Positions 36,631 to 47,264 are shown, counted from the first letter of the stretch. The stretch: 64,000 nucleotides of DNA from Alnus glutinosa (GCF_958979055.1 NC_084894.1:6135501-6199500), one strand, 5' to 3'. Numbers and translations are program-made. Notes: generated from the sequence alone by a model not told the origin.

Positions 36631-37399
36631 ATCAGTGTCGACTCTTTCCTTAGGCGACTTAAGCGGTTGCCTAAGGCCCCCAAAGAAGAAGGCCCCAAAA
36701 ATTACATTTGTCAAAGGTAAAATTATAGTCTATTGAGGAAAGGAGGAAAAACAATTCATTATCTATTTTGTCCCCTATTTATCTCTTCTTTAGGAGTCTC
36801 TTAAACCGCCATAAAAAAATTCAGATGCAAAAAACACCAAACAATTAATACTAAAACAAACAGTCATTAATTATCTCTATTTTGGAAGATTCTCACTCCC
36901 ACAAAAAATCAACAAGGGTTAAATATATCTTAGTCTCCCAAACTACCACTCTTTCTCCAGATTGCCCCCCAAAATACCAATGCTTTGATTCTGGCCCCCC
37001 AAACTACCACTTTTTTATTTTTTAGCCTCATCCGTCCATTTAAGCCGTCAATGCCAACGGAAACTAGGTCATGTGCATGGCACGTGACCCTTTTAGCCCA
37101 AAAACCCGAGAATGCCCCTCCATCTACACACTGAAATTCCCACGGCTAAAACCATGGGAACTCGACTTCTACATGTTGAAGACGACCTCGATAGTCTTCA
37201 TCACACTCATTTTCGGCAGACCCTGCATGTTGTCTCCCCACACGCTGGCGACGTCGCTCGCCCTCGATTTTCAGCAGACCTTGCCAATCATCTCCCAGCA
37301 AGAAACCGACGACTCCGGTCGACTTCGCCTTCGCCCCCCACACGCCGGTTACTCTATAGTCCATTTTCTTTGCTTTCTTTTATTCATACCCATTGTTTG

Positions 37400-37905
37400 A
37401 ATAGGTGTTTGATGAAATGCATATGAATGGGTCTTTGATGGATTTGTGTTTGATGGGATTTTTGTGATGCAGAGTAAGTATTTGATGTAATGCCACAATG
37501 GGTGTTTGATGAAATGCATATGAACGGGTGTTTGATGGATTTGTGTTTGATGGGATTTTGGTGATGCAGAGTGAGTTTGTGTAATGCCACAATGGGTGTT
37601 TGATGAAATGCATGAATGGGTGTTTGATGAGTTTGTGTTTGATGGGATTTTGGTGATGCAAAGTAGGTGTTTGATGTAATGCCACAATGGGTGTTTGATG
37701 AAATGCATATAAATGGGTGTTTGATGGGATTTTAGTGATGCAAAGTGGGTGTTTGATGTAATGCCACAATGGGTGTTTGATGAAATGCATGAATGGGTGT
37801 TTGATGGGATTTTGATGATGCAGAGTAGGTGTTTGATGTAATGCCACACTGGGTGTTTGATGAAATGCATGAATGGGTGTTTGATGGGTGTTTGATGAAA
37901 TGTTG
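37400..37905. repeat. Minisatellite inside the MULE (about 76-97 bp unit, six copies)
   Basis: The unit contains GTGTTTGATGAAATGCAT, then ATGGGTGTTTGATGG, GATTTTGGTGATGCA and GATGTAATGCCACAATGG. Copies differ in length by loss of subunits. On the minus strand the repeat stays open in two frames, giving long ORFs rich in His-Gln-Thr-Pro or Ser-Asn-Thr-His. Confidence 0.9.
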
Positions 37906-37934
37906 CATGCAATATTTTGTGTGTGCATTACTAA

Positions 37935-38319
37935 ATGTCTACGACTATTGATTTGTCAAGTAGTCCTCCGTTATGTTATTGTGGATTTCCTGCACGTGTT
38001 AGGAACTCTTGGACTACGTCCAATCCTGGTAAAAAGTTGTACGAATGTATTAACTATAAGGTAATTTTTGAATTTAGCTTTGTGTTATATTTCATCGTTA
38101 GTAGTTTATGACATTTTTGCCTACTTTTTTTTTTTTTAATGCAGAAAGCCGGTGATTGTGATTTTTAAGGAGATGTTTGCTTACGAGAAGAGATTAACGG
38201 AACATCTGCAACAAATGAAAGAGAGAAGACTTGCAGATAATGACAGAGTTAAGGAATTGATTGAAAGAAAATGCAAAGAATATTATGATCAACTACGGCG
38301 GGAGTTGGGGTTGGGTTGA
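37935..38319 (+). pseudogene. GRF-type zinc-finger protein, frameshifted (MULE cargo)
   Basis: Exon 1 (37935-38060, 42 codons) starts MSTTIDLSSSPPL and has the GRF finger pattern CYCGFPARVR, SWTTSNPGKK, YEC. It ends at a GT donor. Exon 2 begins after TTTAATGCAG at 38145 and encodes AGDCDF, where the family normally has a second Phe. A T run of five instead of six shifts the frame just there and gives a stop. In the shifted frame the protein would continue KEMFAYEKRL and a charged helix ending ELGLG at 38319. Small GRF-finger proteins often travel with plant transposons. The missing T may be a real lesion or a homopolymer error. Confidence 0.75.
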
Positions 38320-38850
38320 AATAATGGGAAGATGTTTTGGGCTACAACATTAGTAATCATTTTGCTTTTAGTATTTTATTTTAGTGGTTATAGTGGAAGT
38401 AGTGGTACTATCTTGATGTTATAATGAAATTATGGAAACAGTTGTACTACTTTTTGTGATTTCAAACTTGTATGTTTTGAATGTTATGTACCTTCCTGTA
38501 AAGCAACATGAGGAATAACATATATATCCAATATAACATGAGGAATGATTACTTAAGCACCAAACATCAAATAACCTGTTCATCACCTTAGGTATCAAAT
38601 AACATACCATATCTATCACTTAAGCATCAAATATCAAATCCATCATTTTAGCATCAAATAACATGTTGTGATCCATCACTTAAGTCAAAAACTAACTTGT
38701 TCATCACTTAAATATCAAATAACATACTATTATAACACAACAATAAATCAGCCACTGAGGCCCTAATGTTTTTTCCATTTTTGGGTTCTTCCTCTTTCTC
38801 TGATTTGCCTCAAATACTTCTATGGCCTTTTCCACTGTCGGGACAATATT

Positions 38851-39190
38851 CTACAATCTAGTTAAAGGCCTTGATGAAGACCCTACTAGATGAGAAGACC
38901 ATCCTACCTGAGATGACCCTAATGCCTGATTATACCCTCCAGCCTCATAAGACCCTAATGACAGAGTAGACGTTGATGGTTGGGGAGGTCCATATAATCT
39001 CACCGTATTGAAAGTACCTTGAAACTGTAAATTCAAATTAAAGCAATGTTGTTAGCTAACAATTGAAATAAAATTCAACAAAAATAACAATTGTATTGAT
39101 TACTCACAGTAGCATTACTTTGAGGCTAAGATCGACTTCTTGTTATAGGAGGTCCATACATTCTTACTATGTTAACATTGCCCTGGGTCT
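38851..39190 (-). pseudogene. MULE transposase C-terminal tail, duplicated YGPP segments
   Basis: Two minus-strand segments encode similar peptides: QGNVNIVRMYGPP near 39135-39190 and QGTFNTVRLYGPP near 38980-39035, separated by an intron-like AT-rich stretch, then a Ser/Gly-rich end up to the stop near 38851. Short low-complexity tails of this kind follow the SWIM finger in plant MULE transposases (recalled, not checked). The catalytic core that should precede it is absent. Confidence 0.5.
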
Positions 39191-39770
39191 ATAAAATCTT
39201 GTTAATTAGGGTATACCAAATTATTAATAAACCAACAGATATAAATGAATGGTGAATTGAGTGCTTACAAAAGAATTTCTCTCCCCCCCCCCCCCCCCCC
39301 CCCCATAGATGGCCCAAGAACATCATTATTCTCAACGAACAGATCAGGTTCATCCACCTCATCCCAATATGAACGTCTCTCTCGATCATAGAATACCCCT
39401 TCTCATCATCACAATTACCATCATCACTATTCTCCTCACCAATGTCAGGTATGGACTCACTAAATGAATTGATGTATAACTCCACAATTGGTAGACCTAA
39501 GTGGGCTTTAACCATTTCATGTACATCAAAGTTTGATGTAATTAATTTCAAGCCATTTCTAAGTGTACAACCCGACAGTATGTAGTAAATTAAGTCCCCA
39601 GATTTGTACCCATAAGTTTTTGCAATACCTTCAACAATTGAAAATGACAACTTGTCATGCTCAATACCCTCTTTGTACACATCAATATCTCCACCAACAT
39701 ACGTATTCGTGAACCTCCTATCAATGTACCCTCCATAATGTACCTCGAACAAAAACTCTCGTCTAGCCAT
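39189..39770 (-). pseudogene. PB1-like N-terminal domain of a plant MULE transposase
   Basis: The ORF begins MARREFLFEVHYGG at 39770 and covers the PB1-like fold found at the start of plant MuDR-type transposases: FEVHYGGYI, TYVGGDIDVY, FSIVEGIAKTYGY, then an aliphatic end LPIVELYI (about residues 5-105), followed by an acidic linker (EENSDDGNCDDE). A run of about 22 C at 39283-39304 (poly-Gly here) is followed by sequence unlike the family, so the transposase is deleted after the linker. The start is the first Met of the ORF and agrees with the domain start. Confidence 0.8.
39283..39304. repeat. Poly-C homopolymer, about 22 bp
   Basis: An uninterrupted C run within the MULE at the point where the PB1-like ORF loses family similarity. 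It may mark a deletion or slippage point; its exact length is prone to sequencing error. Confidence 0.9.
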
Positions 39771-40599
39771 CTACACAACAAAAAAGAGTAAATAAACCAA
39801 TAAATATATTGTATATGTAGGTCAAAGTGACTCAGCTAGAAAAAGAATATACACTAAACTAAAGCATGTTGTAAAACAATCAAGATTTTATTTCATTTTA
39901 TTCAACGATCATTTAACATTTTAAAACGATGTTGATTTTAAAAGATCAGAAATTTTAAAATTTTAAAACAATCAAGAATAAACCCTTGAAGTTTTATGGT
40001 GTCAATGATTACTCTATGGTAAATTAATTATGGTATTATCCCTCAGTTTTATCAACAAATCACAGCTTGCCAATCTATCGTATACTGGAAAATACTATTT
40101 CCCATATGAATCTGACACGTTTCTATGTTTCAGGATAGTTGAGTCTAATTCGGTTTAAGTTCCTCATTTGGCATGCTTTCATTGGTTAGTACACACAAGT
40201 TGGAGGAAATGTGGCCCCATTAAGTTAAGGATCTCAACAGAGACAACATTATTAAAATACCTAATTAACAGTATTAATATTATGGAGGAGAAGAGGTACC
40301 CTAAAACAGCCATAGATATGAAATTATTTAGTTAAAAGTAGGTGATTTAAATATTTGCAGAAGTGGACCACTAAACAATTTGGGTCATTGTGACCCACCA
40401 TGAGGCATAGCTCTCTATCCACTACAACAATTGTCAACAATGTCTACATTATTAGTGGACCATTATTACAACCAAACCAATTGAACAAACAAGCAAATAA
40501 GACAACCCCACCCACATGAACATGTTGGTATTGAAAATACCCCAATAAACAAACAACACGGCAAAATAAAAGGCATTATACATACTGTCATGGGTTTGG

Positions 40600-41150
40600 G
40601 CAGTCTAAAAAACTCACAATGCTAGTAGGTTTGGTAAGGCAGGGCAACCCGCTGAAAGAGGAGCTTGGAAATCACTCGGCAACAGCTTGGAAATTCCTCG
40701 GCACCCAGTTCCTCCTTCGGCTTGGCACAGTCAACACACTCGTCACCCACCCAGACTTAATCAGCAAAAAAACCCAGCATCTCGTCTTCAGTCAGCAAAA
40801 CACCGGCAAGAAATGCACCCAGAAACTGGCCAAAAAAGGGCAAGAAATGCACCTAGAAATCGGCCAAAAATCGACACCCTCGCGTCGGTTCGTTCTCCAC
40901 AAATTAGTCGGCACAGTCGGTTCACAAATAACAATCGGTCGGCCGGCACAGTCAGTGGCACAATCGTAAGGCACAATTGGTCGACACAATCCCATCTTCA
41001 ACCCCCTCGTCGGCACGACACAGTCTGTTCGGTAACCCTAGAAAATAACCAATGTAAAAAGCCACGATCTACCCAAAGTAAAAAACCAAATCCAAATCAC
41101 ATTATTACCGAATGACATTCTTGTAATAACTATTTTTAAGTTGGCTATTT
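40600..41150. other. MULE subterminal non-coding region
   Basis: The region upstream of the PB1-like ORF inside the right end of the MULE. It has a local duplication (AGAAATGCACC twice near 40810 and 40845) and several TCGGCACAGTC-like words. The plus-strand ORFs here carry no known domain. Confidence 0.5.
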
Positions 41151-42320
41151 ATTTCAGTAATTAATTGCATTATTTCAAAGGGCACCATGAGAATTTCCGT
41201 GTGTAGAGGGAAGGGCATTCTCGGGTTTTTGGGCAAAAAGGGTCACGTGCCGTGCACATGACCCGGTTTCCATTGGCATTGACGGCTTAAATTGACGGAT
41301 GGGGCTCAAAAATCAAAAAGTGATAATTTGTAGAGTCAGAATCGAAGCATATATTTAACCCAATCAAGAATCAGAAGATAGAACACAAAGTTGGCCAAAA
41401 AAAAAAGGCTCAAAAACCACAAATATGAACTTTTTTTTCTTGAAAGAAAAAAAGACACAAATCCTACTTGAACAATCTCTCCAACAAATTACCAAAACTA
41501 CTAATTGAAATGCTCTACAATTTCCTCCAGCAGCCATATGATAAGAAGCCCAAGAATCCAAGATCGCCGTAGCCACCTCTCGCCTCATCTCTGCCCCTCC
41601 TTCGACAATCTCTCATACCCAAGGTCAAATCTGCAATTTATTTTCGATTTCTTTTTTGATATTTAGAGGTCTTCAAGACCTTTCTTCCACAAGATTTTAT
41701 GTTCTCGTGAAGGCAGGCTAGGCAGCACGCACAGTCACACCTTTTCCTTTTGTATTTTTTTGGTCATCCTTTTGATTATTGATGGGAACGCAATCAAAGC
41801 ATGGCTGTTGAACAGCCACGTTTATCCTTCTTTTTTTTCTTTTTCTTTTTTCATCGGTTGGGGACTGGGGAGTGGTGATACTAATTCAATTTGGGGGTAT
41901 TTTCTTTTCTTTTTCCTCTCTTTATATGATAATTTTGTCAAAAAAAAAAAAAAAAAATCACTGTTATGTACTTAAAAGAAAAATACAAACACGGATGTGC
42001 TTCAACTTTTGTGAAGAAATTTTCAATAATCAAAAGAAAATGTGAAAAATTTAATTTTTATTGAATAATAAAATTATGTAGCAAAAAATAAAATTATATA
42101 GATTTTATTACTAGCAATATAATTTTTTTTTTTTTTTTTTTTTTTAAGGAAAGTTGAACTTTCTTTGATACAATAAAACAACGTTACAACATTCATCCAC
42201 CCTAAAATTGTACATTCAACTTGAGTCAAAGACTCATACAAATACATACGGTTGTACTAACAATATAATATTGAATCTGAGAAGAATTATTTTTAAATAA
42301 AAATAAAAATATTTATTGTC

Positions 42321-42416
42321 TTTAAGGGGTAGTTCAATCGGCTGGAGATTATGCCTCATAAAGCGAAAGTCGCTAGTTCGAGTCATCCGCTCCTTGTGTG
42401 GATATGTTAAAAAATA
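42321..42416 (+). mobile_element. tRNA-derived SINE, copy A
   Basis: Box A-like TAGTTCAATCGG and box B-like AGTTCGAGTC are spaced as in a tRNA gene, followed by CTCCTTGTGTGGATATGT and an A-rich tail. The same layout is found at 55209-55314 (+) and 57731-57828 (-), so it is a dispersed family rather than a tRNA gene. Confidence 0.8.
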
Positions 42417-42456
42417 AATATATTTATTTAATATTAAAATATAAATAAAATTTCAC

Positions 42457-43455
42457 TTAAACATCTTCTGGCCTAAGGCCGCATAAGGCCATCAAATATA
42501 TCGAGCCGGCCCTTCTCTTCTTCGTCTCCCTCTGCATCTCCAAAAACTCCTCGAACCTCTCTTTCCCTTCACCTGACCTCTCCTTCTTTCTCCTCCCGCT
42601 TTCCATGGCGGCCTGCAAAATTACCAAACTGTCCCTCCCGTTCATATGCTTCCCCTCCATGTCCTCCACCTGCAAGCTTACCTGCCCCACGTGCACCTCC
42701 CCTCCCACCTTCCCCCCGCACGTGACCACCACCCCGCACTGTACCAACACCGACGACGACGACATTTCGCCCGACATGATCGTCGCGAACCGGACCTGTA
42801 TCTCCCCGGTCAACCAGTGCCGTTGCACCGACACGGGTCTCTGGCTGGACACGTTCGCCGCGCAATTTCGGGACGGGTCGATGACGATCCAGGTCAGGGT
42901 CAAGTTCTCCTCGAGGCTCTTGAGCCACGCTTCGCCCTCTCCGACGTGTCGTATCGGCGTTCGAACGGACTCTTTCTCGTCAAGTAGGTCGACCCGGAAA
43001 GGCGAGCAGAGGAACGAGGCAGTCTCGGTTTCGGACTCTTGGACTTTGGAGAAGATAAGCTCGTGCTTGTAGTGAATATCGACGGCGGAAATTAGCTCCG
43101 ACGGGAGAGATGGACGGTGGGGTCGATTCTTCGGCGCCGGAGAGCGGTGATCGAGGGCTAGAAATGAATCCGAGAAGAAGGAGCGGTGTCCGGATGGGAA
43201 CGAGGAGATGACGTGGCGGATACGGGGGTGGTCGATGGAGGGCCAGGTGGCGGTGCAGATGTCCCGCCAGAGTTTTTCTTCGGTGGAGAGGGCGTGCATG
43301 TGGGACGATGCGCACGCCGAGGAGGCGAGAGTGGGGCCGTCAAGTCGGGTGAGGATGTGGGTCTGGATGATGTCGGGATGGACGTCCGAGATCGCCGTGC
43401 CACCACCTTGATCGGCGGTTGTGAGAGGAGGTGTGGTGGTTGAACAAGAAGGCAT
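42457..43455 (-). CDS. F-box protein, copy 1, with a replaced C-terminus (At2g27310/At2g36090 type)
   Basis: An intronless 332-codon ORF. The F-box covers about residues 26-75 (VHPDIIQTHILTRLDGPTLA ... EKLWRDICTATWPSID), so it should bind SKP1 in an SCF ubiquitin ligase; the C-terminal half gives the target part of this plant subfamily. It is about 95% identical to copy 2 (56457-57494) up to roughly residue 310 (FLEMQRETKKRR). After that copy 1 reads into inserted DNA and ends with a novel peptide (AGSIYLMALCGLRPEDV) instead of the membrane anchor. A TATA-like box shared with copy 2 lies upstream. The F-box itself is intact, so a soluble protein could still be made; it may equally be a decaying gene. 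Confidence 0.85.
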   Translation of the reverse strand: MPSCSTTTPPLTTADQGGGTAISDVHPDIIQTHILTRLDGPTLASSACASSHMHALSTEEKLWRDICTATWPSIDHPRIRHVISSFPSGHRSFFSDSFLALDHRSPAPKNRPHRPSLPSELISAVDIHYKHELIFSKVQESETETASFLCSPFRVDLLDEKESVRTPIRHVGEGEAWLKSLEENLTLTWIVIDPSRNCAANVSSQRPVSVQRHWLTGEIQVRFATIMSGEMSSSSVLVQCGVVVTCGGKVGGEVHVGQVSLQVEDMEGKHMNGRDSLVILQAAMESGRRKKERSGEGKERFEEFLEMQRETKKRRAGSIYLMALCGLRPEDV

Positions 43456-43516
43456 AACTGATAGCTCTATTTCCAGAAATGCTTGTTTTGGTTCTTTGTT
43501 TAGAGCTAACGGAGGG

Positions 43517-43523
43517 TTTTATA
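43517..43523 (-). promoter_or_regulatory. TATA box of F-box copy 1
   Basis: On the minus strand the sequence reads CTCTATAAAACCC, with TATAAAA about 62 bp upstream of the start codon. The same box is kept at 57556-57562 before copy 2. The spacing fits a short 5' leader. Confidence 0.6.
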
Positions 43524-43722
43524 GAGAGAGTCAAAGAGAAATGGTGTATTGGTTGGTGTGGACCGTAGAGGGAGACAGTCAAACTACGCAAGCGTCAACA
43601 ATGGCTTCTATTTTTTAGGAAATATCCACTTAATTTCACGCAACTATCATTTTAAAAAAAAAATTAATCTGTTGGCACTTTGGCGATTTCTTTTTATGTT
43701 GTTTTCTGAGCAGCTTCCGGCG

Positions 43723-44159
43723 GTGATCAAATTATTTTTAAATGTGTAGTCAGAGAATATAGGCTCCGTTTGTAAAAAAAATTATTTATTGTTTTTCTTT
43801 TTAAATAAATATTAAAAAAATGATTCCAGCAATTCATTTCTCAAAACAACAGTATTTATTTCTCACAACAAATACAGTACAGCTGACGTTGTGATCAAAT
43901 TATTTTTAAATGTGTAGTCAAAGAATATAGGCTCCGTTTGTAAAAAAAAATTATTTATTGTTTTTTTTTTAAAATAAATATTAAAAAAATGATTCCAGCA
44001 ATTCATTTCTCAAAACAACAGTATTTATTTCTCACAACAAATACAGTACAGCTGACGTTGTGATCAAATTATTTTTAAATGTGTAGTCAAAGAATATAGG
44101 CTCCGTTTGTAAAAAAAATTATTTATTGTTTTCCTTTTTAAATAAATATTAGAGAAATG
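43723..44159. repeat. Tandem repeat, 168-169-bp unit, about 2.6 copies
   Basis: Units start with GTGATCAAATTATTTTT at 43723, 43891 and 44060 and end with CAGTACAGCTGACGTT. The units are nearly identical. The third is cut by the TIR element at 44160. Repeats sharing the CAGTACAGCTGACGTTG core resume beyond it at 47092-47264. Confidence 0.92.
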
Positions 44160-47091
44160 GAGCTTGTTTGGTTGCTTGTTTTGGAAACAAGTTTTTGTTT
44201 CCAAAACAAGCAAAACCGTTTTTGTCACTGTAGCAATGCGTTTGGTTAGCTGTTTTGAAACACGAAATAGATGAAAACGAAAACAGCTAAAACACGAAAT
44301 CAAAGAACAACTTGAACCTGTTTTCGTAAACAGATTTCATGTTTTTATCTACAGTCATCAAAACACACGGAGAAAACAAGTGAAATCGTTTTCTTTTTAA
44401 GTGCACAGTATTCCTATAATGCATCAGGTTGGACGTTCGATTCCTGATGCCTTCTTTTTTTTTCCTTTCGCTTCTTCCTCAACATTCATTCACCAAAATG
44501 GGGAGGAGCTCGCTTCTTCCTTTCGCCATTACTCTCCATCTGCACAAATACTACCCCATCTTCATCTCCAACTCCGCCACTGCATACCACGCGTCCACCT
44601 TTACTGCATCGTAGATGCCTTGGGACGGAGCCGACAGATCTCTCTCTCAGCTCAAATCACCCACAACAAGGTACTTTCGTTTGTCTTTTCCATCTTCATT
44701 TTCGTGATCTACATAATCTGATTTTATGATATTGGTGCCGTGAATCATGCCGCCTATGCTCGTTCTTGATCTACATAAACGCAATCTTACACCGATTTTC
44801 TGGGTCTTTCGAGACCAACAAAACCCCATTTCTCCAACCCTTTTCTTTGCTCCCTAAACTACGCGAAACCCTCTAGTCGTGACCCGAATCAGCGTCGTTG
44901 AACGCCAAATTGGGCAACAAAGCCGAAGAATCCAACTGGGTTCTCGCGGCTTTTCTGTTGTCGGCTATGATTTTGAGCGAATGGGTCTACAGGGGACATG
45001 GTTTGTGTATGGTTTGTGCAAATGGGTCTCTCTTTTTACACCAATTTGATCACAAGTGGGTGTTATTTGCATGAAAAGAGTAGAGGGAATCGGTGGGTGT
45101 GGGTGATTAATTGAATGTGGGTTTTGATTTTGGTGGTTGGCGGGGAGGATAGAAGCTGATTGAGGGGTTGGTTTACTAGAAAGTATATTTTGTTTGTTGC
45201 TGCAGATTTTATTGGTTGTATTCTGCAGTTTGTTCTTGGTTGTATGGGCTTTGAGGGGACTGTTTGTAGCTTTTCTTTGCCCTTTTGGTAGTTTGAACCG
45301 GTTATAGTGGTGTGCTTGTAGCTTGGTTTGGTTTTATATATAAATAATTCTGTCATCCAAAAAAAAAAAATACTTGTTGTATGGTGTTGTAGCTTTAAAT
45401 CCACGCTTCTGATTTTTGTGCTTCTCATTTTGAATGGCAATGAGAATGTAAAAAGCCTTATCCTGACAGTGAACAGTAATGCTCATGTTTGCTGTATATT
45501 TCTTTGTTGTTGGGTTCTGATTTTTCCTTAGTAATTTGCTTTTGCTTGTTTTTATTTGGGTAAAAATTGTCCAGTGGAGTTTTAGTGATGAAGATGTCTT
45601 TGGTCCAAGGGATTGCTCCTAGAAGGAATTCAACGACAATAAATATAGGAGTGTTGAAGGAACCTATTGGTCATGAATGTGTAAATAATGTGACATACAC
45701 AGTTGGTTTTCTTGTTCAAAGGGCTTAGAGTTGGATTAGCCTGATACTATAACTATTACATTATTTTTAGGATCGTGGTTATTGTCATTACTATTATTAT
45801 TTCTATCTTTAGTATTGCTGTTATCTACATTATTCTTAGGATGTAGTTTAGACTAGTTAAAACAAGTTGTTATAATTGATGGGCTATTTACTTGGTTAAT
45901 TGTTTTAAATTGTAGTTGATTGTACTGTGACACTTGTGGAATAGGCAGTTTAGTGTGTACTGTTTCTATATATGGATTCAATGTATATACTGTCTTATGA
46001 GGTATTGAAGCATCAAAATTAGTTTTCTTGATATGACAAGCATTTATATGACTGCATATTGTGGTTTTCTTATTCTCTTTCTAGGGTGAGTGGGTCTTGG
46101 CATGAGATATATATATCTGGTTCTCTATATTGGAGAAGGCATATGCCAAATTGCATGGTTCTTTTGAGGCATTGGAAGGCTGGCTTGTTCAGGATGCTCT
46201 TGTGGACCTCATCAGCAATTCCATCTGAGATATCTTCATCAGCAACATTTGTACCACACTAGCTTGGTTCAAATATTGTAGCAAAGGCACCAATTTCATA
46301 ATATTATGCAGAAGAATTTTCCACAACAACTACACATTCGGCTTGTGTACGTCATCGCATTAATTTGAACTCTTCAAGAGTTATCTCCTCAAGACTTATC
46401 AACACAAGCATTGAAGATAGAGATAAAGAGGAAGATAGCATAAGATGGCATTTTATCTTTGCAATTGCAGTAACTGTATCTATCAAAGCTTTCTCGATTG
46501 TATTGTTAACACTTATCACATACTCTGTAATTATCTATTTATACTAAATAAGAATGGCAGAATGCAATAGAAAATTCATTCTGCCAAAATCTAATTCAAT
46601 TTATTAATTACTACTATCTCAATTTGTGTACTAATGTATGTTGGGAGTAATGCTAAAAATCTTTATTTTTTTTTTTGGTCAAAATTTAATAGTGATCAAT
46701 CCCAGAGCCAATGATAATTTTGAAAGCAACATCAACTTTAAGGGGATAAAAAGAAGACAAAAAATTGGTTCTTAGCACTACTCCTATAAAACGAAGACAA
46801 ATTTAATGACATAAATTAGACAAAATACTATTTGGAAATCACCCAATAAATGGAAAAAACAAAAAATATATAAAAACGCCAAACAGTTTTCTATTTTCTT
46901 CCTAAGTGAAAACTGTTTTGAAAACAATTGTCCAAATGCTTTAGATACTGTTTTTTGTTTCAAAAACTATTTTCGAAAACAACTTGCCAAACACTTGTTT
47001 AACGAAAAAACAACAAAAAATGATTTTTTGTTTTTGTTCTCAAAAGCAATTCTCAAAAACAAAACCAGAAATCGATTTGCCAAACGAGCTC
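44160..47091. mobile_element. 2.9-kb TIR DNA transposon (Harbinger-like ends) carrying host gene pieces
   Basis: The ends GAGCTTGTTTGGTTG and, on the other strand, GAGCTCGTTTGGCAA are inverted repeats; a 3-bp ATG lies on both sides (44157-44159 and 47092-47094). Joining the flanks restores the local repeat (AAATGATTCC). The interior has no transposase. It contains an exon-like part at about 44480-44671 with a good donor (CAACAAG/GTACTT), unidentified, and the DEK1 piece at 46085-46220. A 3-bp duplication and GTTTGG-rich tips point to PIF/Harbinger rather than hAT, but ATG is not the usual TWA target. Confidence 0.8.
46085..46220 (+). pseudogene. DEK1: Captured fragment of the DEK1 calpain protease domain
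   Basis: After an acceptor-like TTTCTAG the DNA encodes GEWV, and further on, in another frame, LEKAYAKLHGSFEALEG and LVQDALVDLIS, the conserved calpain-core segment of plant DEK1 that normally reads LLEKAYAKLHGS and LVQDALVDL. Between and after these blocks the frame is broken and stops occur, so it is not functional. DEK1 is a single-copy membrane calpain in plants, so a 130-bp piece alone marks transposon capture. It lies inside the TIR element 44160-47091. Confidence 0.8.
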
Positions 47092-47264
47092 ATGATTCCT
47101 ACTATTCATTTCTCGCAATAACGGCGTTCATTTCTCATAACAACTGCAATACAGTTGACGTTGAAAGGGTATATTTATTTCTCACAACAACTGCAGTACA
47201 GCTGACGTTAAAAGGCCGTATTCATTTCTCACAACAACAGCAGTACAGCTGGCGTTGAAAGGCT
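47092..47264. repeat. Tandem repeat, about 47-bp unit, three copies
   Basis: Units contain TTCATTTCTCACAACAAC, then GCAGTACAGCTGACGTTG, then AAAGGC. They are related to the ends of the 168-bp units at 43723-44159. The two arrays were one before the TIR element inserted. Confidence 0.85.

Larger units (their letters stand above)
36916..41361. mobile_element. Mutator-like element (MULE), 4.4 kb, internally deleted
   Basis: Long terminal inverted repeats of about 200 bp begin GGGTTAAATATAT at both ends and stay similar through CCGTCAATGCCAA, GGTCATGTGCA and CCCGAGAATGCCC. The 9-bp flanks AATCAACAA (36907-36915) and AATCAAGAA (41362-41370) differ at one position, the duplication length expected for MULEs. 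It contains a broken GRF zinc-finger gene on the plus strand, a minisatellite, and on the minus strand a PB1-like transposase N-terminal domain and a transposase tail. The DDE core and SWIM finger are missing, so it is non-autonomous. Confidence 0.92.
36631..42510. mobile_element. 5.9-kb insertion splitting F-box copy 1
   Basis: Comparison with copy 2 puts the break at the same short sequence on both sides (TTTCTATTC at the left, CTTCTCTTC at the right), perhaps a decayed target duplication. The outer edges carry GCCTAAGGCC-type motifs at 36655-36685 and 42471-42490. Inside is the complete MULE at 36916-41361; the remaining outer 1.4 kb is AT-rich, with a SINE at 42321-42416. It may be one element with a MULE nested in it, or several successive insertions. 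Confidence 0.75.

Noticed and set aside
37388..37905. CRISPR-like array
   Set aside because: The units are contiguous minisatellite copies without unique spacers, in a eukaryotic transposon.
37349..37928. Two minus-strand ORFs of over 180 codons as genes
   Set aside because: Both are readings of the same minisatellite in different frames; kept only as an observation.
42321..42416. tRNA gene candidate
   Set aside because: No cloverleaf with closing acceptor stem; the shared tail and A-run with other copies identify a SINE.
42605..43072. Plus-strand ORFs opposite the F-box genes (also 56494-57108)
   Set aside because: Shadows of the minus-strand F-box genes: they persist in both copies only because the coding strand is conserved.
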